This document shows, piece by piece, positions 24,300 through 34,403 of a stretch of DNA of 64,000 bases (positions are counted from its first letter, which is position 1; the number at the start of each line of letters is the position of its first letter). Below the pieces are notes generated by a model. It was not told where the DNA came from. It saw only the letters and a program-made list of their open reading frames with translations, and searched no databases. Made by a program: the position numbers and the translations under genes. Origin of the DNA: Rhododendron vialii (taxonomy: Eukaryota > Streptophyta > Magnoliopsida > Ericales > Ericaceae); contig NC_080564.1 of the NCBI RefSeq assembly GCF_030253575.1, positions 4,632,501 through 4,696,500 of the forward strand. The letters are read 5' to 3'.

Positions 24300-24531
24300 C
24301 TCCAACTGTCCCATTTTCTTTGTCATTTTTTGGTATTTGTGTCAGTTTTCAAACACTTATATCTTTCAATATGAATCTCAAAAAATATGCAATATGAATT
24401 TTGTTTGATAGTTCTCAATTAATTCTATAATACAAAGTTTTCAAAACTATGAAAAACATATAGATTGTGACATAAATGTTTAAAGAACGACATGAATAAC
24501 GAAAAAGACAAACAAAATGGAACGGATGGAA
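24300..24531. mobile_element. Degenerate Stowaway-type MITE
   Basis: The ends CTCCAACTGTCCCATTTTCT and AAAATGGAACGGATGGA are imperfect inverted repeats related to the CTCCCTCCGTCCC consensus, with TA/AT at the borders. It is older than the copies at 14160 and 59696. Confidence 0.7.
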
Positions 24532-24617
24532 TATTATTGTACCTAATGCTTATGAACCCCCATGGTGCTATAACACTTCACATGCGTATCTTGTTCCTTC
24601 CGTAAAAGAATTTTATA

Positions 24618-24749
24618 GGGAAAATGACGGCCCATGACGTGTTTTGAGAATTAATACCCGCTAAATACATGCTGATAACATTTGTTTATACTGAAAATGT
24701 CTTTGACAGGTATTAATTATCAAAATACGTCGTTGGCCGTCATTTTCCC
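24618..24749. mobile_element. Miniature element, GGGAAAATGACGG family, copy 2
   Basis: Ends GGGAAAATGACGGCC and GGCCGTCATTTTCCC. The interior shares GTTTTGA-AATTAATAC and GGTATTAATTATCAAAATACGTC with the copy at 10151-10311, but it lacks one of that copy's two internal repeats. Confidence 0.75.
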
Positions 24750-25892
24750 AATTTTATACTACCTCTATCATGTACTATATTAGGTTGTTTGATGTGGCAA
24801 CTTATAACTTTACTTCATGTCGAAAGTTCTGTCCTTAACGTTCACTTTTATTTTTTATAAACATAAACGGCTTGAAAATTTTGAGATCCTATTTTCCGGA
24901 ACGCATCATTTTGCTATTGCTTTATTCACAATTTGTGTAATTATTATTCACTCTAATTTCTGACTGGACTGCCTCGTTCCTCTAAAAAAATAAATACTAA
25001 TTTTTCAAATAAGTACTTACTTTTTAAAATTAAATGTGATGTATTGTTAGAGAATGTCCCGTCCCGTAAGATAAAAAATAAATATTTAAAAAATAAAAAC
25101 GTTAGCGAAACAAACCAGACGTACGTACTCGCCTTTTTTAAGCGCGTGGATTTTTTTGGGTGGGACGGCGCGTGATGCTAAACTGTTAACGATTTTGAAT
25201 TGTCAACACCACGTGTCCCTCGTAGTGGCATATTTCTTTCGGACCCGGGGACCCTGCCGAGCGGCACCCCTGCCGAGCGGGTGCCGAGCGGCCAATCCGG
25301 CCGTTCATCTCGGAATCAACGGCCCGAATCGAAACATCTTTTTCCTTTTCTTTTTCTTTTTTTTTAAATCCGTTCGGTACCTTTACATCCGGGCCATCCA
25401 AAACACTTTTGGACGGCCGAGATGCGCTCGGCACCGCTGCCAAGCACCTCTGCTTGGCAGCATCTCCCAATCCATTTCTTTCTTTGTTTCCGTACTTGGG
25501 AATATTAAAGTGGCATATTTCAACTTGGTGGGTCAAGACTCTTTTCCCATGGGCTCCCCTTTCACTGTCCCCATCCGTACACTTCCCTTCACTGTCCCCA
25601 TCCCTCACGCCAGTCCGCATTCTACACAACTCACCTTCTCGTTGGCTAACCAAGTGGGCACCAAAACCCAAAAAAAATCATGACTTCAACCACCACAAAA
25701 CAAAATTATGAGTGGACCCACCTTGAAATTATAGTAATGGAGTGATTATTCAATGTCATCGGTTGCCGCCGCGTGGTGCATTAAATCCAGATTTTTAAAA
25801 AAAAATAAAAATTAAGCCTTTCGATATCGTTACATATTGATATATTGACGGGAGGGGAAATCGCATGAGTATTGATTGGTTCTTGTCACGTG

Positions 25893-26177
25893 CTATTCGC
25901 TCCGTTCTAATTTGTTTGTTCATTTTTTGATCTTTAAGTGTTTTAAAATATTTGTCCAATATAGGTTTGACTTGTCAAAATTTTCTTAATGCCATTTTTC
26001 TTTCAAAAAATAATGGATTGGTTGAGAGTTGAGTTTTGGAGGATCTACACTCCCATTCAATGCTAGGAAATTGAGGGGCATTCTTGCAAAATCAAAACTT
26101 TTAAAGAGCAATTATTATGTTCTCTTAAAAAGTTAAAATTTCAAAAATGGGCAAACAAATCGGGACGGAAGGAATAG
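25893..26177. mobile_element. Degenerate Stowaway-like MITE
   Basis: The ends CTATTCGCTCCGTTCTAATTTG and CAAATCGGGACGGAAGGAATAG are imperfect inverted repeats of the Stowaway type. A possible unrelated insertion or local change (GAGTTTTGGAGGATCTACAC) disturbs the middle. Confidence 0.65.
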
Positions 26178-26760
26178 TCTGTTAGTAATTTACAGAACGA
26201 TTCACAGCCGATAGTTTGATCGTGATTTCGGCACTTAAAAACTCACAACCGTAGCAATCAATTCTCGTTATTCATCTTTTGATACTCTCAATACCGTACA
26301 CACTACATAATAAATGAGTTATAGTGACAATATAGTTGTCACTAAATTATGTCACTATAGGTAAAAAATTGTCACTAAATACTTTTGGCTACACATTTTT
26401 AGTGACAACTCAGTAATAATTTTTTTGTCACTCATTCTTTTATAGTGATACCTCAACCGATACCGTCAGTGTCCCGATACACTATTATTTAAAATCTTGC
26501 TCCGAAGGCCTTTTCCCACCGTATTCATGTGATGGGGTTTATAGACTTTGTCTCGGGCCCGTCACAAAATGCGGTGGGAAAGTAGCCAAAGCAACAACAC
26601 GTAACGGTGTGCGTCAAGAGGCATTGATTATATTTTAATAGTGATAGTCCATAGCCAATCGCTATGCAATTTTGCACAAAATTTTCCCTAGCCAATCCCA
26701 CTCCAGTCTTTCCTTCAGGCAGTGCCCTATCAAGTGTCACCGCATCCACCGTTCATTACC

Positions 26761-26799
26761 CTATAAATATTATCTCCTGATCTACTAGTAAATTCATTT

Positions 26800-26831
<32 letters not shown>
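26761..26831 (+). promoter_or_regulatory. Core promoter and GA-rich leader of the DUF7950 gene
   Basis: A TATA-like CTATAAATA at 26761-26769 lies about 70 bases ahead of the ATG. A (GA)n run at 26804-26830 abuts the start codon. The spacing fits a very short leader. Inference from motif and position. Confidence 0.55.
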
Positions 26832-26835
<4 letters not shown>

Positions 26836-27617
26836 GCGGTAATAAGGGAAAGGGAAAATATAGCACGGCGAGATCAGGCGGCGGTGTGCTCGACAAGTCA
26901 ACTATCGACCGTATTATGCTCAGATTCCGGCCAATTGCACCGAAACCCGCCGGAAACGGATCTTCTTCCGGCGAAGCGACGCCGGAGTGCGACAACAACA
27001 AGAACATCCTTACCAATAAAAGAACGAAAAGAAAGTACGTTAGGGTTAGAAAGCACAACAAGCCACGGAAAAAGAAGAAAACGCCGTCGCCCGAGGGCGG
27101 AGAGACCGAAAACGCTCAGCACAAGAGCTTTGAGACGCTTCAGCTGTTGCCGGAGAGATCCGACGGCGAGGCATTACTACAGTGGAGCAATGTCATCGAG
27201 TCACGGGTGACGGTGGAGTGCGTGACGGACACGTGCGCGGCGGACGGAGACGGGCTGGGGTCGACGGACGAGGATAGGTTGAGGAATCTGGAGGCGGACG
27301 CGTGTCCGGGGTTCGTGTCGGATGGTTCCCACGCGGTGCGGTGGGTGAACGAAGCTTACAAGAAGATGGTGACGAGTGCTGAAGAAAATGATGGCATTCA
27401 TGGGTTCTGGAAGAAGGAATTTAGGGTTTGTTTAGTAATGAAAGTGAAGTATCCGTGCAAGTGTTTGCACCCTGCGTTCGGGTGTAGGGTGAGGGTGGAC
27501 TACACGTGGCGCGATCGGAAGCTGTCGCGGACCGTGCCGGGCGACGTGTGGAGGATGGAGTGTGGTTGGTTTGCATGGCGGCTGGACGTGAAGTCTGCGT
27601 TGAGTTTGGGCATTTGA
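26832..27617 (+). CDS. DUF7950-type plant protein, probably nuclear
   Basis: Single-exon gene of 261 codons starting at the ATG just after the GA leader. The diagnostic N-terminal motif STIDRIMLRFRPIAPKP is at about 23-39. A strongly basic segment (about 63-85, KRTKRKYVRVRKHNKPRKKK) looks like a nuclear localisation signal. A conserved C-terminal half (about 155-261) contains DACPGFVSDGSHAVRWVNEA and then a Cys- and Trp-rich region ending GWFAWRLDVKSALSLGI. I recognise this as the plant-specific DUF7950 family, for which I know no settled biochemical function. GC content is well above the flanks, as in many intronless plant genes. No lesion was seen, and it is not linked functionally to its neighbours. 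Confidence 0.85.
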
Positions 27618-30047
27618 TGGATAGTAATATGAGGTACTACTATTTTGTTTTATAATTCAAACGTTTCGTCAGCTCGCGCGCCACCTCGAGACCGATCTTT
27701 TGTTTTTTAGTGGGGTTCTAACTAAAATTGGAGCAAAACCATATAAGAAATGGCTCCAAAGACGTTGATGGCACTTGATGTAATATCAGGTACTATTGCT
27801 CCTTGTCGAATTTTTTTTCAAACGATGCGAGGTCAATGTAAATTATCGTAAGAGGTCGATGTTGTTGTATCAGCTTGAACTCGCAATTTCGTTTCGGAAA
27901 ACCCACTTGAAGAAAATGTTGCGACTTGTGTGATTGGTCTAAAACTGAAGATCTTTGTCGAATATACCATATAATGATCCCCTGAATTAACCCAAGTACA
28001 TGAAACTAAATAAATACAGCGTGCAACACACTGGCTACTCTACCCTTTGAATATGGTGGTCATTTGAACATTCTATCCAAAAACATTATGAACGCTCACT
28101 TTTTTTTACATATAGAAGGGAAAAGGGAGAAAGTTTTAGAGAAGAAACCAAAATTCAATTGGTCCACTGCACAGATAGCCCCCTCTCTCATTTTATACAT
28201 GTTTTTTTTTTTAAACCAGATATGCAATTTTTTTGAGCTTTTATTCATATTTTGTGAATTAAATGAATAAAGAGAAACTAGCTTAGGTATTTTTTGTTTT
28301 CATCCATCTAACCTATTGAAGTTTCAACTGACAATTTTCAAAGTACAAAAAAAAAAAAAAAAGTCGAATGCAATTGAATCCTATGTGTTTGTATTTTTGG
28401 TGAAAATGTCAATGTCAAGACATTATGAAAATTGTCTAATAGGATTTCTAGTTAAGTTCTTTAATAACCACCCACTAGGAAAATCCAAGAGCAGCCATTG
28501 GTTTAACATGGACACTACCTTTTAAGATTTTTGGACATCTTTGAGCCAAAATTAAGTGGGACCCAACACCTATTGAGGTGGCGTCCGGGTGGATTTGTAT
28601 ACTCCTAAGTAAAACTGACTAATTAAGATTCGAATGACAAATTGACTCTCAAAGCTAGTGCGCGCCGCCACCAGACCCACAAGCCGACAGGGGCCATAGT
28701 TCGGTTTGGAATGTACTTGAGCTTGGGCTATTTGAACTTTAGCTTCTTCATCCGCTACTTTTGTGGACGATTGAGCATTTGGTTAGCATTTATAATGCAA
28801 TTACAACTTGCAATTGGTTGAGCTTCCCATATTGATATTATTTCCCGACCAATAAATTGTCCCACACCAACGACGCATCAATTTGCTTTAAGATATATAT
28901 GCTGCTTACACGAAAATTGTTCCATTTGATTTTCGTCGGTTATTGTTATAAAGATCGATCGAGCGATTCATCTAAACTCTCTTATTGCAGGGAATTAAAA
29001 GAGATCTCTTTCATAATTTACCCCCAAGTATGAGTTCTCTAGCTATTAGGAGAAGCTGTACAGCTATGATCTTTTTACAGCTAGGAAACTACTATTTAGT
29101 TCTTCAAAATTTACGGTCTCAATGGAAGAATTAAAGGGTTAATTACAAAACATGACTTCAAGCAAGGCAGATTGGAATAGACTGTCCCCTAAGGTACAGC
29201 ATGCTCCCCGGCCGGGCGATGAATGCCGGCCAATCCAATTTAATGCACCTGTCATGATGTGCTGAAGTACTAGTGTAGGTGATCATCTCCGTACATGCAT
29301 GTCAAAAAGGATTTAAAAGAGGGTACTGGAAAACTGGGAAGAAGCAAGGATATATATAATCACTCATTGGTACTTGTCTTTTTTGAGGAAGGATTCTCGC
29401 ATGTTTCTCGTCACATAATTCATGTGATGCAAAATGAGATTCATCACAGTCCTGTTTATTTAACTATTATTCGAGTCGATCGTTCATTCGGGTGGTCGAG
29501 GTGTATTTTGTCATCCATGCAAAACGAAGTGAATTAGACATCGATCGGTATGTTTTTTCTTTTCTTTTGCTAAGCAAAAAGGGTAAGAAGCGACAACCAG
29601 CATAGCGACCCCTCTTGATCCTTAACCATAAAGTGGTCTTGCGAGCTAGCCGCTAAATTGAAGGGAACAGCCCGTGGCCGCATGCCCCACTAGGGCTCAA
29701 GCTACACTGCCTGCACAAAGGTTCATTCTCACACAACATTTGGTTCACCAGAACGACCATAGCAAGTGGGTTCAAACTCGAGACCGCGTGGAAAGGAAGG
29801 GAGTTTCGCCTCGAAACCTTTGCCAACTGGATATTTAATCAGCACGTTTGTCACTCAAAAAATGGAGGGTTTGTTTCCGTTGACCATTCATTTCACTCCT
29901 GCTAAACATGATTCAATCAAGTCTTGAGCGTTGTTCGAGTAATCTAATCTTCTGTTATAATGTAAAACAATTCAAAATAAAATGCGAGATTTGGATTCTC
30001 AAATGAGACAGTTGTAAATTTAATTTTGTATCACATGAAGGATATTC

Positions 30048-31065
30048 TCTTCTTTTTTTTCAACGGAAGAAGCAAATTCATTAATCAAGCCATATGGCAT
30101 CTACAGATAACTCTGAATACAGAATAGGGCGTACGGCAAGTAAAAATTTCCACTCGAATATAGAGAAACAGAGACACAATATAAGAAAAGACTAAAAAAC
30201 GAAATTAGTGTCTAGCGCCTATACAAGAGCCAAATGCTCACTTCTTCACACCGTCAACATGGCCAGCTAACGTGGAGCTAGTACCCAGATACCACCATCT
30301 TGGGATGGCGGAGCTCCGAATCAAAGATAACATTAAACATGTGGAAATCAGTTACCCGATTTGGGAAAGCCAGATCGAAACAAAACCACCCGAGAAGACC
30401 CACCGGGACAAAAACCGGACCAAACATCCAGACAAAAATCGGCCTCAACATCCGAACATAAACCAAACAAGAGTCCAGACAAAACAAAAACGAAACACAA
30501 AACCAAAATCCTAACCTGCCGAAACACTCAAAACAGTCACCGCAGTACCGTCGTGCCACAATCACCGCACCAACCATAGGAATCACGATAGTCCCTATTG
30601 CCGCCATGCCCAGTCCCAACACACTATATCCACTCATAGCATCGCCACCAACAACCAAGCAAAATCGCACCATCCACCACCCGAAACGGCCAAAGCGCCG
30701 CTGGGCAAGAGACCGGCTACCTCGAACAAGGTAGAACGACTACCTCGAACAAGGTAGAACGACTATCCACAATGGGATCCAGAAAGCCGGCGGAATGGGA
30801 TACACCCAACAGAGTATCCGGCGGGATCTTACAGGAGAGGGGAGGGGGTGGAAATGAGGAAGGAGGAGGGAAGGGGAAGAAGGAGGGGGGAACAACAGTC
30901 CACGAAGGAGAGGAGCATCGGCAAGGAATTAAAGGAGAGAAGAAAAAAGAAGAGAGAGAGAGAGGCGCCCGGGAAAGAGGCGGCGCCTCCCTCTAAGCAA
31001 ACAACGACGGTTAGGATTTTTCAGGTAAAAATTTAGAGAGAAAAAAAAGAGAAAAGGGACAGCCC
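30048..31065 (-). mobile_element. Truncated or internally deleted non-LTR retroelement
   Basis: A 16-base target duplication CACATGAAGGATATTC / CACATGACGGATATTC (30032-30047 and 31066-31081, one mismatch) brackets about 1 kb. On the minus strand the 3' end reads TTAATGAATTTGCTTCTTCC followed by an A-rich tail, typical of plant LINE 3' ends. The 5' part is a pyrimidine-rich leader. No reverse transcriptase motifs are present and the open frames are short, so it is non-autonomous. A 23-base unit (CTACCTCGAACAAGGTAGAACGA) is duplicated inside at about 30717-30763. Confidence 0.8.
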
Positions 31066-31089
31066 CACATGACGGATATTCAGATAAGG

Positions 31090-31990
31090 AAATCTTCACA
31101 TCAGAAGATTTTAATTCACCTTTTCTAGGGACATGTGATTTCACATCTCTCTCTCTCCAATATGAAAATTACCCCACTAAAAAAGGAAAAAATTTCTTCG
31201 AACAATGATCCCACTTTCGAGTGTAAGAAAGTCTTTTAACCTGGACGGTCTTTTGTCGTTATTTACCACATTCGCAATCACCTACTGCAGGAAAGTGATT
31301 TTTTATTTTTTGAGGAAAGCTAGAAATGCATAGATCTCAGGAATAAAAGTAGCAGTTACAGAGCAAATGGAAATACAACCAAATGATTTAAGGTCTCGTT
31401 CCAGAACATCTTTTTAAAAAATAAATATTTATTTCATATTTTTAAATTTAAAATAAAGTAAATGAAAAATAATTTTTAATTTTTTTTTTGCACCGTATAA
31501 AAGATCTCGATGAGATCTATCAAACTAGATCCATATTGGTAGAAAAATTATTTGCGTAAACACATTATTTTTGAACTTGAAATCACATTCTTAAAAAATA
31601 AATACTTATATTGAGTTCCAGAATGGAGCCTAAGTACTACTACTATAAAGTGAGAGGGCTTAAAATTGATAGGAATTGTATGAACTTCAATAAACCAGAT
31701 TTTACAAACCTATTTCACCATATAACAAAATATACCAGAGCAATATATTTTACAAGAATTGAACCATGAGGGGGTATTCGCATATGACGATAACTACAGG
31801 GGTCAAAGTGAACGTTGTCCAAAGTTTTAATTCGCCTTTTCTATGGACATGTGATTTTACATATCTCTCTCTCAATATGAAAATTACCCCATTAAAAAAG
31901 GAAAAATTCCCTTCGAACAATGATCCTACTTTCAAGTGTAAGAAAGTCTTTTAACCCTAGACGGTCTTTTGTCGTTATTTACCACATTCA
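31090..31990. repeat. Local duplication, two diverged copies about 700 bases apart
   Basis: Copy A (about 31105-31275) and copy B (about 31822-31990) share long collinear words: GGACATGTGATTT, AATATGAAAATTACCCCA, TAAGAAAGTCTTTTAACC and GACGGTCTTTTGTCGTTATT. Copy A starts directly at the right flank of the non-LTR insertion, so the duplicated host segment was present before or alongside that insertion. A related partial piece (CCAGAGCAATATATTTTACA; AATTGTATGAAGTTCAATAAACCA) lies at 34978-35455. Confidence 0.75.
31391..31632. mobile_element. Miniature element, TAGG-CCGTTTC-like family, copy 1
   Basis: The ends AGGTCTCGTTCCAGAACAT and GAGTTCCAGAATGGAGCCTAA are loosely inverted. The core GATCTCGATGAGATCTATCAAAC with AAATAATTT arms is shared with 44515-44735 and 58520-58767. 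Non-coding. Confidence 0.5.
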
Positions 31991-32973
31991 GCTTATAATT
32001 CAGTAATTTAAAATTCGTAGTCTATGTTACCTAATGCAGTAAAGTGATTGGAGTTAAGTAGTACGGACTACTATAAAGTGAGAGGACCACTTTAAAATTG
32101 GCAAGGTTAGAACCACGACAAATTATTATAGGCACGACATTAATTGTGCCTCCCTAATATATATAGCTGGTAATTTCTTTGACAACATAGGTTATGGTTT
32201 GGTAAAGAAAGGTACGTAAATGTAGAGGCGGCGTAGCAGGAGCAAGACTAGCTATTTACAAATTAAGTCAACCAGTCTCCTTGGTGCAAGCAACATCGGA
32301 TGCTATCGAGCATGGAGCCAACATCTCTTCGACCACCGCGTGATGAAGTGCAGAACGGCTCCTTTATCAGACAACATTAGTAGCAGCGCTCAATGGCGTG
32401 TTATCTTGCGTTGCTAGTGGAAATAATAAAGTTAGAGATCATCATATATGAAATATAAACAATATAACCTCTTGTTGTATCTTGTTGCTTTGATTTTTGA
32501 AGAACAAAACCAAAAATTTTTAATCTTAATTCCGTCATGGCCTTCTTCTACCCAAAATTTCTTAATCAGGTGAATTTCAGAACACTAGTTAATATTCTAG
32601 TGCTACCGATGGGATGTTCGGCCAAGACGGTATTGGATAAGTTATTAGCATCGATCATTGCCGGGATAAGTTATCAGAAAGTCTATTGGTACAGACAAAA
32701 AATCTGTACCAATGGGTACAAATCCCTTTTTGGGTCTCAAAAAAATTATTGGAATCGCTCATTTTGTTTAAAATACTTTGCTTATGGTTCTTACAAAAAA
32801 TAAGCTTAATCCGGTATCGATAAAAGTATTTACGAAACATCCAAATTTTACTTTAGAATTCTGGCTTTGTCTGTACCAGTAGCACCATTCCTAAGTTATT
32901 AGCATCGATCGATTATTGCCTTCAATCGTGCGACTGTTCCTCTTGGAGTATTGTAACTAAAGAGTCCCATTAC

Positions 32974-33160
32974 CAAGAGTAAAGCCACTTTGTTTGGTGA
33001 TAATAAGAATGTGTAACCTGCAATATGTCATTATGTGATTGAAGGGTCTGGTGAAGCACACTCAAGATCAAGAGTAAAGCCACTTTGTTTAGTGATAAGA
33101 ATGTGTAACTAGCAATATGTCATTATGCGATTGAAGGGTTTGGTGAAGCATGCTCAAAAT
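32974..33160. repeat. Two-copy tandem repeat, about 95-base unit
   Basis: CAAGAGTAAAGCCACTTTGT at 32974 recurs at 33069. Both copies continue through GAATGTGTAAC and GCAATATGTCATTATG to GGTGAAGCA. Copy 1 has an extra AAT in the middle. Simple local duplication, no coding sense. Confidence 0.85.
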
Positions 33161-33337
33161 TAGATGTGGCAATCCTAATTCATATTTTTTAACCCATCTA
33201 AATCTGTCCACTTATAACCTAACCTAACCCGTTCATATTGTATAACAAGTTGATATGGGTTGAACCCATATCAACCCATATTTATATGGATTTAGGTGGG
33301 TTGAAAATTGGTTCAATATGGATTGGAATTAAAAAAC

Positions 33338-33725
33338 GGAGAATGATACACCCACCGAAGGGTGTTCCACCGCACAGCCCACCGCAGCTCGCCGGGCCTA
33401 CTCCGGCCACCGGACGTCCGATCCGAACCGTCCAAAAATTTAAAAAAAAAAAACCGAGTGGGCACACGCGAGAATTAACGGCATCCGATGTGTGTAAGTG
33501 CTCGATCCGAACTTCAAAAAATCAGATGATCCGAGCCATTAAAAATGAAAGTTCAGATCGAGCACTTACACACTTCGGATGCCGTTAATTCTCACGTAGG
33601 CCCATTCGGTTTTTTTTTATAAAATTTTTGGACGGTTTGGATCGGACGTCCGGTGGCCGGAGTGGGCCCGGCAAGCTGCGGTGGTCGGTGCGGTGGAACA
33701 CCCTTCGGTGGGTGTATCATTCTCC
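33338..33725. mobile_element. Mutator-like foldback element (non-autonomous MULE)
   Basis: The arms starting GGAGAATGATACACCCACCG and ending CGGTGGGTGTATCATTCTCC are inverted repeats that extend nearly to the centre (for example CCGGACGTCCGATC with GATCGGACGTCCGG, and TTAACGGCATCCGA with its complement). A perfect 9-base duplication TTAAAAAAC flanks it (33329-33337 and 33726-33734), the size typical of Mutator superfamily insertions. It is 388 bases long, with GC-rich arms, against an AT-rich background. Confidence 0.93.
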
Positions 33726-33978
33726 TTAAAAAACCAAGACTAACGCATAATTAACTCACTGCTTTTAGTAAAACCCGTCCATTCTACAGGGCTTTTCATA
33801 ACAAAGCAGATCAAACTCACTGACGAGTGACGACAATTTCACATCTTTCATGATGACAGCAAATGGCACGTGGCAAACTAAATAAAATAGCCATATGACT
33901 TTTCTGTTTCGTACTAGGAATTTTTTGGTGCCGAGTCGGTATATCCCACGCTGTAACCGTTCGGCACATTCGGGTCGT

Positions 33979-34013
<35 letters not shown>
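33979..34013. repeat. (CT)n microsatellite
   Basis: About 17 CT units. No gene starts nearby, unlike the leader-associated tracts. Confidence 0.95.
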
Positions 34014-34081
34014 GTCCCTTGAGCTCCTGACTCTGATAAGATAATTACAAGACCAATCCCTTGAGCTCCTCTCTCTCTTTT

Positions 34082-34403
34082 GGGTTTTTTTTCGTTTTGT
34101 TCTTATTTAACTTTTTACGTGTTTGTTGTTTTGCTACAAGTATTTTACGATTTTTTATTCGCTCCAATCGGAAAAGTAAAAAATTATGACTTTTATCCAA
34201 ATATTTTTAAAAACATCCAAGATAAAGCCAAAAAATTGGTTTTTTGGGATTTATCTTGAATATTACAAAAAATATTAGGGTAAAAGTAAAAAAAAAAAAT
34301 TACTTTTTCAATTCTCTCGTCGAGACGAACTAATAGGGGTAAAAAGTTTGTCGTAAAACAAGCAAATACAAAAAATTTGAATAGAGACAAAAAAAAAAAA
34401 AAA
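34082..34403. mobile_element. Foldback miniature element, TTTTACC-AAATATTTT family, copy 2
   Basis: The left arm TCGTTTTGTTCTTATTTAAC and right arm TTGAATAGAGACAAAA are inverted. The core has ATCCAAGATAAAGCC and its complement GGGATTTATCTTG. Same layout as the copies at 19440, 44095 and 61320. Confidence 0.65.

Larger units (their letters stand above)
17418..26760. other. Gene-poor spacer CYC1 / DUF7950 gene
   Basis: It holds the CYC1 3' UTR, a GGGTTC hexamer array, a solo-LTR candidate, miniature elements, a GA microsatellite with a gene-like remnant, and a pair of diverged dispersed repeats; each is listed separately. Open frames here lack family resemblance and mostly follow low-complexity DNA. 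I saw nothing supportable in 18750-19000, 20420-21730 and 25460-25890 apart from AT-rich sequence. Confidence 0.6.

Noticed and set aside
25156-25711. Frames of 100-175 codons on both strands near 25.2-25.7 kb
   Set aside because: GC-rich repeat words (GCCGAGCGG, GGACGGCCGAG) suggest decayed element sequence; no family resemblance and no leader or splice context.
30278-30673. 131-codon hydrophobic frame on the minus strand
   Set aside because: Lies within the non-LTR insertion; composition is compatible with chance and it has no recognisable domain.
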